Assembly: GCA_945861195.1 (NCBI GenBank)
Contig: CAMATS010000135.1
Span: 1-6,419 of the forward strand
DNA: 6,419 nt
Source: Rhodoferax sp. OV413
GTDB lineage: Bacteria > Pseudomonadota > Gammaproteobacteria > Burkholderiales > Burkholderiaceae_C
Direction: 5' to 3'
Within the stretch, counting starts at the first letter, position 1, and each line of letters opens with the position of its first letter. Below are positions 6,028 to 6,419 of the stretch, piece after piece. The translations under genes and the position numbers were made by a program. The notes beneath the pieces are model-generated. The model saw nothing but the letters and a program-made list of their open reading frames with translations. It was not told the DNA's origin and ran no database searches.

Positions 6028-6111
6028 TCAGTAAACAATACCCAGGCGCCGGTACAACACGGCGAGCACAAACAGCGGGCCAACCAGCAGGTAGCGCAGG
6101 TCATCGGGCAT
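6028..6111 (-). CDS. Possible tiny membrane protein or gene remnant (27 aa)
   Basis: The complement encodes MPDDLRYLLVGPLFVLAVLY followed by RRLGIVY and a stop. It has a charged start, one hydrophobic segment long enough to cross a membrane, then Arg-Arg, which is a plausible single-pass small protein. Against it, there is no proper ribosome binding site (only AGG directly touching the ATG), and the ORF is short enough to arise by chance. It may also be the remaining start of a decayed membrane protein. It lies antisense between the AllA-like gene and the PhyH gene, and its start sits next to the PhyH -10 candidate. No homologue is recognised. Confidence 0.25.
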   Translation of the reverse strand: MPDDLRYLLVGPLFVLAVLYRRLGIVY

Positions 6112-6113
6112 CC

Positions 6114-6119
6114 TACAAT
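6114..6119 (+). promoter_or_regulatory. Candidate -10 box (TACAAT) for the PhyH-family gene
   Basis: TACAAT matches the sigma70 -10 consensus at 5 of 6 positions and lies 34 nt before the start codon, so transcription could begin near 6126. No clear -35 was found at 16-18 nt spacing. The 141-nt gap before the gene, against 14-39 nt inside the operon, supports a separate transcription start. Confidence 0.3.
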
Positions 6120-6142
6120 GTGTGCTGGTTCTACTTGCCGAC

Positions 6143-6146
6143 GGAG
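6143..6146 (+). promoter_or_regulatory. Ribosome binding site of the PhyH-family gene
   Basis: GGAG stands 7 nt before the ATG at 6154 and supports that start. The surrounding ACGGAG and A-rich spacer closely resemble the oxc start region. Confidence 0.6.
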
Positions 6147-6153
6147 CACAAAA

Positions 6154-6419
6154 ATGTTGAGCGAAGACCAGTTACGCCGCTACCATGAAAACGGTATCGT
6201 CGTACCCGACTATCAGTTTCCCGCTGATTTGCTCGAAGGCATCAAGGCAGACCATGCCCGCTTGATAGCCAGGCACCCAGAGTTCACTGACATGTGTCCG
6301 ACGGTTCTGGCCTATGACCTGTGCTTTTTAAACTATGTTCGAGCACCAGGCCTGATCGACATGGTTGGACAAATTCTGGGGCCAGACTTCGCCCTGTGGA
6401 ATTCCAGTTTCTTCGCTAA
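6154..6419 (+). CDS. Phytanoyl-CoA dioxygenase (PhyH)-family protein (partial, N-terminus only)
   Basis: Eighty-eight complete codons are present before the window ends; the final TAA letters are not in frame, so the gene continues. The start MLSEDQLRRYHENGIVVPDY is the typical PhyH opening, in which a helix is followed by the Gly-Ile/Phe-Val strand. Residues 72-88 (GQILGPDFALWNSSFFA) match the next conserved strand region. The Fe(II)-binding His-X-Asp and distal His, and the 2-oxoglutarate-binding Arg, would lie further downstream and cannot be checked. Family members are Fe(II)/2-oxoglutarate-dependent oxygenases that hydroxylate acyl-CoAs or varied small molecules, and bacterial substrates are mostly unknown. 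It is on the same strand as the oxalate operon but after a 141-nt gap with a possible promoter, so membership in the same pathway is uncertain. Confidence 0.82.
   Translation, partial: MLSEDQLRRYHENGIVVPDYQFPADLLEGIKADHARLIARHPEFTDMCPTVLAYDLCFLNYVRAPGLIDMVGQILGPDFALWNSSFFA

Noticed and set aside
6013..6060. Rho-independent terminator after the AllA-like gene
   Set aside because: No GC-rich hairpin followed by a T run could be found by eye after the stop codon, so the operon end remains undefined.

Overview
The window looks like a bacterial chromosome segment, GC-rich and densely coded, most probably from a Burkholderiales (Comamonadaceae-like) betaproteobacterium. That placement is inference. 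It rests on a Bug-type (tripartite tricarboxylate transporter) periplasmic binding protein at the left edge, the GC-biased codon use, and the tight oxalate gene cluster. No RNA gene, CRISPR array or insertion sequence was seen.

Layout: (1) 1-224, minus strand: N-terminal part of a Bug-family solute-binding protein with a signal peptide, running off the left edge. (2) 225-495: divergent intergenic region with a ribosome binding site for each flanking gene, a candidate sigma70-type promoter for the rightward genes, and several short palindromes. (3) 496-6012, plus strand: five genes separated by gaps of only 14, 32, 35 and 39 nt and with no visible terminator between them, so probably one operon. 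They are oxalyl-CoA decarboxylase (oxc), formyl-CoA:oxalate CoA-transferase (frc), a formyltransferase-fold protein resembling the hydrolase domain of 10-formyltetrahydrofolate dehydrogenase, a TauE/SafE-family membrane permease, and an extended ureidoglycolate-lyase-like cupin. (4) 6013-6153: a 141-nt gap with a possible -10 element and a tiny antisense ORF. (5) 6154-6419, plus strand: N-terminal part of a phytanoyl-CoA dioxygenase (PhyH)-family protein, cut by the right edge.

How they may work together: Frc moves CoA from formyl-CoA to oxalate, giving oxalyl-CoA and formate. Oxc decarboxylates oxalyl-CoA to formyl-CoA and CO2, which re-primes the cycle. The third gene is well placed to handle the one-carbon product, either by hydrolysing 10-formyl-THF or by moving a formyl group between CoA and THF, but its active site lacks the usual Asn, so its reaction is open. 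The permease could move oxalate, formate or another small anion. The AllA-like protein hints at a link to ureidoglycolate/glyoxylate, since glyoxylate is an upstream source of oxalate. The catalytic residues of Oxc and Frc are intact. The functions of the three downstream genes and of PhyH are family-level only.
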